The notes under the pieces were generated by a model, which was not told the origin of the DNA, ran no database searches, and saw nothing but the letters and a program-made list of their open reading frames with translations. Positions 51,874 to 60,303 of a stretch of 64,000 nucleotides of DNA are shown here, in pieces (the first letter of the stretch is position 1; each line of letters begins with the position of its first letter). A program made the position numbers and the translations under genes. Source of the stretch: Alphaproteobacteria bacterium (GTDB lineage Bacteria > Pseudomonadota > Alphaproteobacteria > SMXS01); contig JANQQJ010000006.1 in NCBI GenBank assembly GCA_028284945.1, positions 62,001-126,000 on the forward strand. The letters are read 5' to 3'.

Positions 51874-53049
51874 TTACGGATTTGGCCGATTGGCGGGGTC
51901 CGGCTGATCCTCGCTGTAATGGGCGATCCAGTCATGCAGACGTTGATTGCCTAACTCGCTTTTGCCGAACAGCACGTCGGGGATCGCGCCTGATTGCAGC
52001 CCCTCCTGCACCGTATCGACGGTCGCATAATCTTCATCGCGCACGACGGCATAGAGCATGTCGGTCTGCATTTTCAGCATCTGCTCTTCTTCCGGCGTTT
52101 CGGGCTTCTTTGGCGCCAGGAAGTTCTGGATCGTAATGGATGTACCAGGCTCTGGCCCGGGGTAGAGTTGGGAGATCAGCCCGCCTGATCCATGCTGGAC
52201 GGCGAGGGAAATATTGGGGAACACGGTCCGAATCACGGTCAGGCCGTCGTTCAGTGTGCGGTCAGCGGGTGCCTGTTCGGCCACATCGAGAATATTGTGA
52301 TGGGCAAAACCGATCCGCTGATGCGGGCCCCAGGCGTCAAAGGTCAGCACGTTGGATTGTGAGAATGCGCCAATGGTGGTCGGGTGCAGCGAGGCGATGT
52401 GATAGCCATCGACATAGCCATCATGGGCCATTTTCCAATTGGCGGTGGTGAGCGACTGGGTCGCGCAGAGTTCCCAATGGGCAATCTCCAGCGATTCCAG
52501 TTCCGGCAGCATGCCGCCCAGATAGGCGTCGATATCGGTTTCATATCCTGGTGTCAGACCGACAAAGATCAGCCCGGCGCGTTCGGCGCAGGGCAGCTCA
52601 GTGAGGCCTTCGCCCTCGGTGTCCAGGTCTCCGAATTTTGGCGCGTCATTCACGGTCACCAGCACGCCCCGGTCGTTATAGGCCCAGGCGTGATAGGGGC
52701 AGACCATGCGGGCGCATTTTCCAGTGCCCTCTTTCAGGACGGCAGCGCCGCGATGGCGGCAGGCGTTCAGGAAGGCACGGACCCGGCCATCCTTGCTGCG
52801 GATCATGATCACCGGCACGCCCATAATCTTGACAGCCTTATACTGACCAGAGTCGCGCAATTCGCTGGTGAACCCCAGCAGCAGGGGCAGGCGTTTAAAG
52901 ATATTGTCCACCTCGCGCTGCCAGATATCCGGATCAAGATAATAATCGGCGGGCATGCGCGTAATGCCTTCGGCTGAATCGGTTGTGCCCTCACGGGCGT
53001 GGGTGATCAGCCGCTCAAGAATGTGGTTATAGGTGTCGGCATAGTCCAT
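51874..53049 (-). CDS. Rieske non-heme iron oxygenase alpha subunit (4)
   Basis: The 391-residue protein has CRHRG and CPYHAWAY (Rieske) and NWKMAHDGYVDGYHIASLH (iron site, Asp at the bridging position). It is related to the protein at 42024-43217. Its ATG overlaps the stop of the upstream alcohol dehydrogenase by one base (TAATG), so the two are coupled. The 102-base gap after it (51772-51873) contains no evident gene before the thiolase. Electrons must come from an unlinked or shared reductase. Confidence 0.93.
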   Translation of the reverse strand: MDYADTYNHILERLITHAREGTTDSAEGITRMPADYYLDPDIWQREVDNIFKRLPLLLGFTSELRDSGQYKAVKIMGVPVIMIRSKDGRVRAFLNACRHRGAAVLKEGTGKCARMVCPYHAWAYNDRGVLVTVNDAPKFGDLDTEGEGLTELPCAERAGLIFVGLTPGYETDIDAYLGGMLPELESLEIAHWELCATQSLTTANWKMAHDGYVDGYHIASLHPTTIGAFSQSNVLTFDAWGPHQRIGFAHHNILDVAEQAPADRTLNDGLTVIRTVFPNISLAVQHGSGGLISQLYPGPEPGTSITIQNFLAPKKPETPEEEQMLKMQTDMLYAVVRDEDYATVDTVQEGLQSGAIPDVLFGKSELGNQRLHDWIAHYSEDQPDPANRPNP

Positions 53050-54149
53050 TAGTGCTCAAACTCCAGGATCGCCCGGCCCGAGATTTCACCCGCCTCGAGG
53101 GCCGCTGTCGCCTCATTGATCTGGTCGATCGAATAGCGTTCGGTGACCAGCGCATCCAGGTCCAGCTCACCCTTCTCGAACCAGTCGATAAAGGTCGCGA
53201 AGTCCCGGTCCGGCGAACACGACCCGCCGATACTGCCTATGAAGTGCTTTTCGTTGAGCAACAGGTCGCGCGCATCGATTTCGGGGAATTCCAGCGGGAC
53301 ACCCACCAAAACCGCGGTGCCGCCATCATGGCTGCCGAAGTGGCCATCGCGGCAGGCAGGTACGATCTGCTGCATGGTTTTCTTGATGCCGATGCAATCG
53401 AAGGTGAAGTCGGCGCCAGCGACCGGCGTGCCATAGAGCGTATAGCCGGGTTTGCCGCCGGTCAGCGCGCGGATCGCGGCGATCGGATCCTGATCGCTGG
53501 CATTAACGGTTTCGGTCGCGCCGAATTTCCGGGCAAAGGCCAGTTTTTCGTCATCCAGATCGACGGCGATGATCGGGTCGGCGCCGGCCATGCGGGCCGC
53601 GACCACAGCCGACAGTCCCACGCCGCCGACGCCGAAGATGGCGACGCTTTGCCCGGCCTGCACATTGGCCGTGTTCATCACCGCGCCCGCGCCGGTCATC
53701 ACCGCACAGCCGATAATCGCGGTGACGTCCATGCGCACGCTCGGGTCCACTTTAACGACATACTGTTCGTCGGCAAGGGTGTGGTCGGCCCAGGTGAAGA
53801 CGAAGCCTGATTGCGCCAGCCCTTCTGAACATTCGATCGAGGCGCGCCAGGCGGGGCGGGCAGTGCCTTCTGCGTTTCGGGGCACCCAGGTGACGAAGAC
53901 TGTATCGCCTTCTTCTACATGGGTAACTTCGGGCCCCACTTTAAGCACAATGCCAGTAGATTCATGGCCGAGCGATACCGGGCCCGGTCGGTTCGGCGCA
54001 TGCATTTCATGCAGCTGCGAATGGCAAATACCCGACGCGTGCTGGCGCACCAGCACCTGATGCGGTCCTGGGTCCGGTATGGAAATCTCTTCGACCCGAA
54101 GTGTGGAGGTGTTCTTCGGTAAAATGACGACTCGTGCCGGCGTGGCCAT
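53049..54149 (-). CDS. Zn-type alcohol dehydrogenase (MDR) lacking the structural-zinc cysteines
   Basis: The 366-residue protein has the catalytic zinc ligands Cys42 (SGICHSQ) and His62-Glu63 (GHESTG) and the NAD motif GVGGVG. The structural-zinc lobe, usually four Cys, is replaced by TWVPRNAEGTARPAW. This resembles a branch of MDR dehydrogenases often found in Rieske-containing catabolic clusters. AGGGGAGACTGCC precedes the ATG. It is the first gene of the minus-strand run that continues with the Rieske, thiolase, amidohydrolase and PhyH genes, and is divergent from Rieske gene 5. Confidence 0.92.
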   Translation of the reverse strand: MATPARVVILPKNTSTLRVEEISIPDPGPHQVLVRQHASGICHSQLHEMHAPNRPGPVSLGHESTGIVLKVGPEVTHVEEGDTVFVTWVPRNAEGTARPAWRASIECSEGLAQSGFVFTWADHTLADEQYVVKVDPSVRMDVTAIIGCAVMTGAGAVMNTANVQAGQSVAIFGVGGVGLSAVVAARMAGADPIIAVDLDDEKLAFARKFGATETVNASDQDPIAAIRALTGGKPGYTLYGTPVAGADFTFDCIGIKKTMQQIVPACRDGHFGSHDGGTAVLVGVPLEFPEIDARDLLLNEKHFIGSIGGSCSPDRDFATFIDWFEKGELDLDALVTERYSIDQINEATAALEAGEISGRAILEFEH

Positions 54150-54286
54150 GGCAGTCTCCCCTGCTGAAATCTTCCCACTGACTTCCCGCCTCCATCATTC
54201 CGCGAATGCCCGTCAGGAGTCACGTCAAAGTTGGCCGTATTAGGTCCAGAGGTGTACGCTCCAAAGGATTTTGGGGAGAGATTGTC

Positions 54287-55669
54287 GTGAATGTTGAGAC
54301 TCAGAAAAACCTGAAACCCGGCGAGGCACGCTGCCCCGGTCCCAGCACGCGTGACATCATCATCGGCGATGGCGCCAACGTGCCAGAGGTATTGGTTACG
54401 GAGAGTTATGAATTCCTCGGCGATGAGGACATTCCCTACGACCGCTATATCAGCGAAGAGTTCTTCCAGCAGGAATTCGACAAGCTCTGGCCCAGGGTCT
54501 GGCAATGGGCCTGCCGCGTCGAGCACATCCCCGAGGTCGGCGACAACTATGTCTATGATGTCGGCCCTTACTCGATCCTGATCGTCCGACATGGTGAGAG
54601 CGCTGAAGACATCAAGGCCTATCACAATTCCTGCCTGCATCGCGGCACCCAGTTAAAGCCGTCGGCAAGCGCGGGGAATTCACCGAAACTGCGCTGCCCG
54701 TTCCACGGCTGGGAATGGAATCTGGACGGTACGGTGAGCGAAATTCCCTGCCGCTGGGATTTTCCCAAGGTGACCGATGAAGACTTTGCGTTACCGGAGG
54801 TCAAGGTCGGTCTGTGGGGCGGCTTCGTCTTCATCAATATGGACGCGGACGCCATGCCGCTTGAGGACTATCTGGAGGTGTTTCCGCAGCACTTCGCCCA
54901 TTGGCCGCTGGAGGAGCGGGCCATTGCCGTTCATGTCCAAAAAATGCTGCCGGCCAATTGGAAAATGGTACAGGAGGCGTTTGCCGAGGCCTACCACGTG
55001 CTGGAAACACACAGTCAGGCGCTGAAAACCGCCGGGGATGCCAATGCGCAATATGATGTTTTTGGCGAGCGGACCAGCCGGTTCATCCATACAGTCGGGA
55101 CGCCCAGCCCGCATCTGGACGAGCGGCCCAGTGAGGCTGAAATCGTTGGGCTGATGCGGGGCGGCGGGGATGACGTCGAGGTGCCTGAAGGAGAAACCGC
55201 CCGCAGCGTGGTGAGCGACCAACTCCGCCAGAATTTGGGCGAGACCCACAGCATCGATCTATCAGGCTGGAGTCCGTCGGAGCTGATGGATTCGATCCAG
55301 TATCACCTGTTTCCCAACACCTATATGCATGCCGGGGTCACCCTGCCGCTGATCTACCGGTTCCGGCCCAATGGCATGGATGTGCACTCGGCGATTTTTG
55401 ACATCCTCGTGCTGCGGCCCCTGAAGCCCGGGGAGACGGCGCCCGATGCGCCTGAGCCTGTCATGCTGGGCGAAGAGGACTCCTACACGACGGTCGATGG
55501 CCTCGATCCCGGCCTTGCCGTGGTCTACGACCAGGATACGCGCAATCTGGGCATGCAGCAGCGCGGCATCAGGGCCAGTATGGGCAAGAAGGGTGAGACG
55601 CTGGGCAACTATCAGGAAATCCGTATCCGCCGCATCCACAAGACGCTGGATCAGTATTTGAACGCCTAG
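54287..55669 (+). CDS. Rieske non-heme iron oxygenase alpha subunit (5)
   Basis: The 460-residue protein has CLHRG and CPFHGWEW (Rieske) and NWKMVQEAFAEAYHVLETH (iron site, Glu at the bridging position). It is most like the protein at 12757-14133 (EHIPEVGDNYVYD, IPCRWDFP and IRRIHKTLDQYL blocks). GTG 54287 follows GGGGAGAGATTGTC; the longer in-frame ATG at 54206 lies upstream of that site and is rejected. It is divergent from the ADH gene. An NTF2-like protein encoded at 56825 has the fold of Rieske beta subunits, but a partnership is only a guess. Confidence 0.93.
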   Translation: MNVETQKNLKPGEARCPGPSTRDIIIGDGANVPEVLVTESYEFLGDEDIPYDRYISEEFFQQEFDKLWPRVWQWACRVEHIPEVGDNYVYDVGPYSILIVRHGESAEDIKAYHNSCLHRGTQLKPSASAGNSPKLRCPFHGWEWNLDGTVSEIPCRWDFPKVTDEDFALPEVKVGLWGGFVFINMDADAMPLEDYLEVFPQHFAHWPLEERAIAVHVQKMLPANWKMVQEAFAEAYHVLETHSQALKTAGDANAQYDVFGERTSRFIHTVGTPSPHLDERPSEAEIVGLMRGGGDDVEVPEGETARSVVSDQLRQNLGETHSIDLSGWSPSELMDSIQYHLFPNTYMHAGVTLPLIYRFRPNGMDVHSAIFDILVLRPLKPGETAPDAPEPVMLGEEDSYTTVDGLDPGLAVVYDQDTRNLGMQQRGIRASMGKKGETLGNYQEIRIRRIHKTLDQYLNA

Positions 55670-55689
55670 GTCACACTGTCAGAGAAAAT

Positions 55690-56712
55690 TTACTCTGGCA
55701 TAACCCGGATCAGTTGGGTGCCGAAATTCTCACCCGCCAGCACGCGCAAAAGCGCGTCTGGCGCCTTATCGATACCGTCCAAGATGTCCTCATTATAGGT
55801 AAGGTCGCCGGATCGGAGCAGCGCGCCCAGCCGGTCGCGCGATTCGCCGAACCGGTCGGCGAAGCTGAAAATATAGAACCCGCGCATGGTCGCTTCCTTG
55901 TAGACCAGGTTGAAGTAGTTCTTCGGACCCAGCCACTCGGCTTCCTGATCATATTGGGAGGTGCCGCCGCACAGCACGACGCGCGCGCCATGGGCGATGT
56001 TGTCGAGCGCGGCGTCGAGGGTCTCACCGCCGACATTATCGAAGAAGATGTCGATGCCATTGGGGCACAGGTCCTTGATCCGTGTTGCGACATCCTCCCG
56101 CTTGTAGTTGATGGCGCCATCCATGCCGAGCGCATCGGTCAACCAATTACACTTCTCATCTGACCCGGCGATGCCGACCACCTGGCAGCCGGCCATTTTG
56201 GCTAATTGGCAAACGATCGCGCCGACCGATCCGGCAGCGGCAGAGACCAGCACCATATCGCCGACCCTGGGCAGGCCGAATTCATAGAGCCCGAAATAAG
56301 CGGTTGCGCCGGTGCCGCCCATCACATGCATGGCGGTCGTCAGCGGCAGACCCTCGGGTGCGGCAATTTTCTGCACGGGCATTTTGGCTGCACCGTCTGA
56401 CAGGTTGTAGTCCGTCCATCCGAGTGCGCCGCTGACGATGTCACCGTCAGCGAATCCGGGATGCCGGGAGCCAACAACGCGGCCTATGCCGCTGCCGCGC
56501 ATGACCCCACCGACAGGGACCGGCACGCCAGTTAACCCGCCAGACGTCAGCCACATACGCGCAGGCGGGCTGACGGTCAGGTAGAGTGTTTCAATGCCGA
56601 ATTCGCCGTCACTGGGCGCATCCACCGGGACAGTCTGTTTCTCGAAATTGGCCAGGCTGACCTGATCATTGGGACGTGATCTGACCGTCCATTGTGTGGC
56701 TGAGTCCCGCAT
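55690..56712 (-). CDS. Zinc-independent NADP-dependent MDR oxidoreductase (leukotriene B4/curA type)
   Basis: The 340-residue protein matches the alkenal/2-enone reductase branch of MDR: SLANFEKQTVPV start, PVGGVMRGSGIGRVVGSRHPGFADGD, GGTGATAYFGLYEFG, the NADPH motif AAAGSVGAIVCQLAK and GARVVLCGGTSQYD. It would reduce alpha,beta-unsaturated ketones with NADPH. GGGGGAAAGAA precedes the ATG. It is convergent with Rieske gene 5 (20 bases) and divergent from the NTF2-like gene. Confidence 0.93.
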   Translation of the reverse strand: MRDSATQWTVRSRPNDQVSLANFEKQTVPVDAPSDGEFGIETLYLTVSPPARMWLTSGGLTGVPVPVGGVMRGSGIGRVVGSRHPGFADGDIVSGALGWTDYNLSDGAAKMPVQKIAAPEGLPLTTAMHVMGGTGATAYFGLYEFGLPRVGDMVLVSAAAGSVGAIVCQLAKMAGCQVVGIAGSDEKCNWLTDALGMDGAINYKREDVATRIKDLCPNGIDIFFDNVGGETLDAALDNIAHGARVVLCGGTSQYDQEAEWLGPKNYFNLVYKEATMRGFYIFSFADRFGESRDRLGALLRSGDLTYNEDILDGIDKAPDALLRVLAGENFGTQLIRVMPE

Positions 56713-56824
56713 TTTCTTTCCCCCCTCATACGTTCAATCACCATGCTAGGCGACCAGGCCCGGATTGGAAACCGGCGCCCTTGGGCCTAAAGTCGAGTCA
56801 TAGGGAAATTTGGGGAGACCGGTG

Positions 56825-57364
56825 ATGAGCGATCTTGAAGCAGAAGTCCGCGCGCTGCGCGAAGAAGTCGAAAACCTGAAATCGCGTGAGGAAATCCGCC
56901 AGCAGATCACCCGTTATGGGCGTGGGCAGGAGTGGCTTGACGGGTCCTTGATGGACGAGGTGTTCTGGCCCGACGCGCATGTCGATTTCGGTTTCTTCAA
57001 GGGCGTGTGGAAAGACTACAAACCCGTCTTAATGGAGATCGAGGCCGGCGGCGAGACCACCTTTCACTTCTGCGGGTCGCCGCAGATCGAACTTCAGGGC
57101 GACACGGCCTATGCCGAAGTCTATGGCATTGCAGGCGGCCGCAACGCCGGTGAAACCAACGTCTTTGGCGGTCGATACATTCAGCGCTTTGAACGACGCG
57201 AGGGCGTCTGGAAGATTGCCAGCTGTCAATATGTGCTCGATTGGCACATTGACCAGAAAGTCGAAGGCCCGGTCGGCGGGCCCCACCCGGAACTGGAAGC
57301 GGTCAATCCCCGGTCACCGGAACATCCGCTGTTCCGGCGCATGGGGATCGATGTGACGGGTTAG
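56825..57364 (+). CDS. NTF2/SnoaL-like protein
   Basis: The 179-residue protein starts with a coiled-coil helix (LEAEVRALREEVENLKSREE), followed by an NTF2-like cone: the ITRYGRGQEW helix, FWPDAHVDFGFFKG, AYAEVYGIAGGR and GRYIQRFERREGVWKIA. The fold covers isomerases, dehydratases, cyclases and Rieske beta subunits; the DFGFFKG segment gives no specific call. ATG 56825 follows GGGGAGACCGGTG. It is convergent with an SDR gene (three bases apart). Possible steroid- or terpene-modifying enzyme. Confidence 0.85.
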   Translation: MSDLEAEVRALREEVENLKSREEIRQQITRYGRGQEWLDGSLMDEVFWPDAHVDFGFFKGVWKDYKPVLMEIEAGGETTFHFCGSPQIELQGDTAYAEVYGIAGGRNAGETNVFGGRYIQRFERREGVWKIASCQYVLDWHIDQKVEGPVGGPHPELEAVNPRSPEHPLFRRMGIDVTG

Positions 57365-57367
57365 CGT

Positions 57368-58138
57368 TTACCGCGGTGCGAAACGCTGGCCGCCGTCCAG
57401 ACGGATGGTGTCGCCATTCAGCATCGGGTTCTCGACGATGGCGCGGGCCAAAAGCGCATATTCATGTGGCACGCCCATCCGCTTGGGATAGGCAGCGTCC
57501 TTGGTCATGTTGAGCGCGCCTTCTTCGGTGACGCGGGCAGTCAGGCCGGTCTCGAACAGGCTGGGCGCGATGGTGTTGACCCGAATCCCCATGCTGCCCA
57601 AATCGCGCGCCATGGTCAGCGTCATGCCCGCAATGCCGGCCTTGGCGGCGGTATAGGACACCTGGCCGATCTGCCCCTCAAACGCGGCGATGGAGGCGGT
57701 GTTGATGATCACGCCGCGCTCGCCGCCCGGTTCGTCGATCTCGTTCTGGCTCATGTGATAGGCCTGCAGGCGGGCGCAATTGAAAGTGCCGATCAAGTTC
57801 AGTTCGATCACCCGGCGGAAGTCTTCAATCGGGTAGGGACCTTCCTTGTTGAGCGTCCGCCGCGCATGGCCGCCGCCCGCGGTATTAATGGCCGCATCCA
57901 GGCCACCCAGTGCCTCGACACCAGCAGCGATGGCGTCTTCGGTTTCCTTGTCGTCCATCACGTTCATGGGATGAAAGGTGGTGCCGTTACCCAGTTCTTC
58001 GGCAATCGCCGCTCCTGCTGAGGTCGGCAGGTCGAGGATGGCTGCTTTGGCGCCGTGTTTCATCAGTTCCTTGATCGAGGCGAGGGCGAAGCCCGATGCG
58101 CCACCGACTGCCAGCAGGCGCAGTCCTTGAAGTTCCAT
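57368..58138 (-). CDS. SDR 3-hydroxyacyl-CoA dehydrogenase type 2-like (HSD10-like)
   Basis: The 256-residue protein is a complete SDR: Rossmann GGASGFALA, NTAGGGHARRT, INTASIAAFEGQIGQVSYTAAKAGI (YxxxK intact) and a C-terminal LDGGQRFAPR. The order and the ASIAAFEGQIGQ block match the 3-hydroxyacyl-CoA dehydrogenase type 2 group, which oxidises 3-hydroxyacyl-CoA and steroids with NAD. AGGAGACTTCAC precedes ATG 58138; a long upstream extension in the same frame is not coding. It is divergent from the VOC gene. Confidence 0.93.
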   Translation of the reverse strand: MELQGLRLLAVGGASGFALASIKELMKHGAKAAILDLPTSAGAAIAEELGNGTTFHPMNVMDDKETEDAIAAGVEALGGLDAAINTAGGGHARRTLNKEGPYPIEDFRRVIELNLIGTFNCARLQAYHMSQNEIDEPGGERGVIINTASIAAFEGQIGQVSYTAAKAGIAGMTLTMARDLGSMGIRVNTIAPSLFETGLTARVTEEGALNMTKDAAYPKRMGVPHEYALLARAIVENPMLNGDTIRLDGGQRFAPR

Positions 58139-58261
58139 GTGAAGTCTCCTGAATTCTTTTTGGTTCGCGGGCCACGTTAATCGACACGGGCGTCCGGTGC
58201 TAGTGGCAGACCGCCTTTGGTGTAGGATGGGTCGCGATACGAGGGACAGGGGGAGATCATA

Positions 58262-58810
58262 ATGTCCGTACTGCCGACCTTTGAGGTCATCCAGAACGCC
58301 TATGTGGTGAACGATATCGATCAGGCCATCGAACGCATGACCCGTGATGCGGGGCTTGGCCCCTGGATGATCACGCGAAACCTGACGCTGCCGCAGGTGT
58401 TTTATCGTGGCAAGGAAGCCGAACTGGAAATCAGCGTCGCCTTTACCCAGGCGGCAGATGTCCAGATCGAGCTGATCCAGCAAATCAACGATGGTCCGTC
58501 ATGCTACCGCGACGTCTATGCGCCGGGTGAAGAAGGGTTCCACCATACCGCAATGTTCGTGCCGGACTATGAAGCCGCCATCAAAGCCTATGAGGATGCG
58601 GGCTATCCCTGCGCGGAATACTTCGTTCTGCCGGAAGGGGGCAGTGCGGCCTATATGGACACCAACCCGCTATTGGGTCACATGGTCGAGCTCTATCGCG
58701 ATACGCAAGGCATCCACGACATGTATGCCGCGGTGCGGAATCTGTGCGACACGGTTGAAGACCGGCGTCATGTTCAGGATGGGGACGCTGTCAAAATTCT
58801 AGCGGTTTAG
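58262..58810 (+). CDS. VOC/glyoxalase-fold protein (3)
   Basis: The 182-residue protein shares the VOC layout of the tandem pair near 40.4-41.5 kb: QNAYVVNDIDQAIERM, QIELIQQINDGPSCYRD, EGFHHTAMFVPDYEAAIKAY and GHMVELYRD, with His in GFHH and Glu in VELY as candidate metal ligands. It is more distant from the pair than they are from each other. AGGGGGAGATC precedes the ATG. It is convergent with the Cys-less P450 gene; the gap carries a family-A repeat pair. Confidence 0.85.
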   Translation: MSVLPTFEVIQNAYVVNDIDQAIERMTRDAGLGPWMITRNLTLPQVFYRGKEAELEISVAFTQAADVQIELIQQINDGPSCYRDVYAPGEEGFHHTAMFVPDYEAAIKAYEDAGYPCAEYFVLPEGGSAAYMDTNPLLGHMVELYRDTQGIHDMYAAVRNLCDTVEDRRHVQDGDAVKILAV

Positions 58811-58819
58811 GGAAGAAGC

Positions 58820-58927
58820 CCGTTCGCCCTGAGCGTGAGCGAAGTGAACAGTCGAAGGGTCGTTCCGAACGGACGTGGCGTCTCAAAACCGTTCGCAAGA
58901 AGCCTTCGACAAGCTCAGGCCGAACGG
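58820..58927. repeat. Inverted pair of family-A repeats, gene-less form
   Basis: The left hairpin is bounded by CCGTTCG (58820-58826) and CGAACGG (58866-58872) and contains CCCTGAGCGTGAGCG and AGTCGAAGGG. The right hairpin is bounded by CCGTTCG (58889-58895) and CGAACGG (58921-58927) and contains AAGCCTTCGACAAGCTCAGG, the inverted core. Sixteen bases separate them. The same core flanks the GIY-YIG gene at 41548-42003. The pair lies between convergent genes. Confidence 0.85.
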
Positions 58928-58949
58928 ATTTGTGGGCGCACCTGAGCCT

Positions 58950-60299
58950 CTAAAACACCACCGGCAGGTTCCAGCACGTATGCATTTCGCCCAGGCGAAG
59001 CGACCGTAGCGTCGGTTCCGCGCCGGGTTTCAGCCGTAAGTCAGGCAGGGCATTCAGCAATATATTTGAGGCTGTGACCGCTGTGTCACGGGTGATCGCG
59101 TAGAGCGACCGGGGCCGGTCTTCCGGCAGGGCGGGATGCTTTGATGGTGAGCCCAAACCCAGCGCGACGCCGGCGGGCAGGCCGTCGGCGCGGTAATGGC
59201 CGCGCGGTTCCCGCTGACAGAGATCCTTGCGCCCGACAATAAACTGGTCAGGGTTTTTGAATTGGCGCGGGTCCCGGTTGGCGCCAGCGGCTGCGCAATA
59301 AATCAGCCCGCCAATGGGCAACAATCGCCCGAAACGCTCGACTTCATGGCGGGCGAACCGCTTCTTCCAGAGTACGGGTGTGGAGTGCCGCAGTGTTTCG
59401 AGATAGGCGAAATTTGTGAGCCGCCGGTCGTTCGTCACCTTCGACATTTCATCCGGATGGGTGAGTAGCAGGAACCACATATTGGCCAGGGCGCCGTGCA
59501 GCGTTTCATGGTCCATCTCCAGCAGCGTGACGACCACATCTTCTGCGGTGGCCGGGCCGTCCGGCAGGTCCAATCCCGCGATGGCCGAGATCATGTCCTC
59601 GCCGGGTTGGTTTCGGCGCGTCTTCAGCAGAGGTCTGACCATTTCGAAGAGTTCGGCCATAGCCAGTTTGCCGGATTGCTCGTCCCGCGCTTCCCAGTCA
59701 TAGCCCCGCTGCATGCGCCAGAACAGTTCGACAAAACGGGCGAAGTCTTCCACCGGCAGGTCAAGCGCGCGCGCCAGCAGTTCCATCGGTAACCGCGCCG
59801 CAAAGTCCAGCGCCAGATCAGCGGCGCCTTTTGCCTTGAGATCTGCCACGATGGCTTCGGTGACCGGGCCGACATGCGCATCAAAAGCTCGCTCAAAGGC
59901 GGTCAGGACGGGCAGTTCCCCGCGCAGGTCCCGTCCATGGCCTTCCATGCGGTAGAACCATAATTTGGACCGGGTCTCGAAATTGCCTTCGTCGGTAAAG
60001 ATCGAGGTGACGTCGTTGTACCGGGTGATCCAATAGGAATTGCCCAGCCAGTCGCGGTAGCAGGGATAGTTCTCGCGCAGGGTCTCCAGGATGGGATAGG
60101 GGTTCTGCACGAACGCGGGCGAGATCAGTTGAACGGGCCGGATTTTCTCTGTGTTTTCGTGGACGCGCTCACGCTGATAGACCTCATAGGTGCGGTAATC
60201 CTCGTTCGTGCCGGTGCGGATGTATTCCGGCACACCGGTCCGGGATTTGGACGGCTTTGCGTTGCCGAGAATTTTGACAGGCGGGCGTTTGGTGCTCAA
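58950..60299 (-). CDS. P450-family protein lacking the heme-ligand cysteine
   Basis: The 449-residue protein has P450 architecture: an I-helix segment MDHETLHGAL, ExxR intact (YLETLR, 301-304), ANRDPRQFKNPDQF before the heme loop and PDLRLKPGAEP at the end. The heme-binding loop reads ALGLGSPSKHPALP: the normal F-G-x-G-x-x-x-C has Leu at the Phe position and Lys387 at the Cys position, and no Cys follows. Start is TTG 60299, four bases after the upstream P450 stop, so the two are coupled. It may have no heme, another axial ligand, or a partner role. Confidence 0.82.
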   Translation of the reverse strand: MSTKRPPVKILGNAKPSKSRTGVPEYIRTGTNEDYRTYEVYQRERVHENTEKIRPVQLISPAFVQNPYPILETLRENYPCYRDWLGNSYWITRYNDVTSIFTDEGNFETRSKLWFYRMEGHGRDLRGELPVLTAFERAFDAHVGPVTEAIVADLKAKGAADLALDFAARLPMELLARALDLPVEDFARFVELFWRMQRGYDWEARDEQSGKLAMAELFEMVRPLLKTRRNQPGEDMISAIAGLDLPDGPATAEDVVVTLLEMDHETLHGALANMWFLLLTHPDEMSKVTNDRRLTNFAYLETLRHSTPVLWKKRFARHEVERFGRLLPIGGLIYCAAAGANRDPRQFKNPDQFIVGRKDLCQREPRGHYRADGLPAGVALGLGSPSKHPALPEDRPRSLYAITRDTAVTASNILLNALPDLRLKPGAEPTLRSLRLGEMHTCWNLPVVF

Positions 60300-60303
60300 T
60301 GCA

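Noticed and set aside
57368-58483. Long upstream extension of the HSD10-like SDR
   Set aside because: The extension runs antisense to the divergent VOC gene and lacks SDR sequence. AGGAGAC before ATG 58138 marks the true start.
58812-58930. CRISPR array or tRNA-like structure
   Set aside because: There are only two facing hairpins, no spaced direct repeats, and no cloverleaf; it is the family-A repeat pair.
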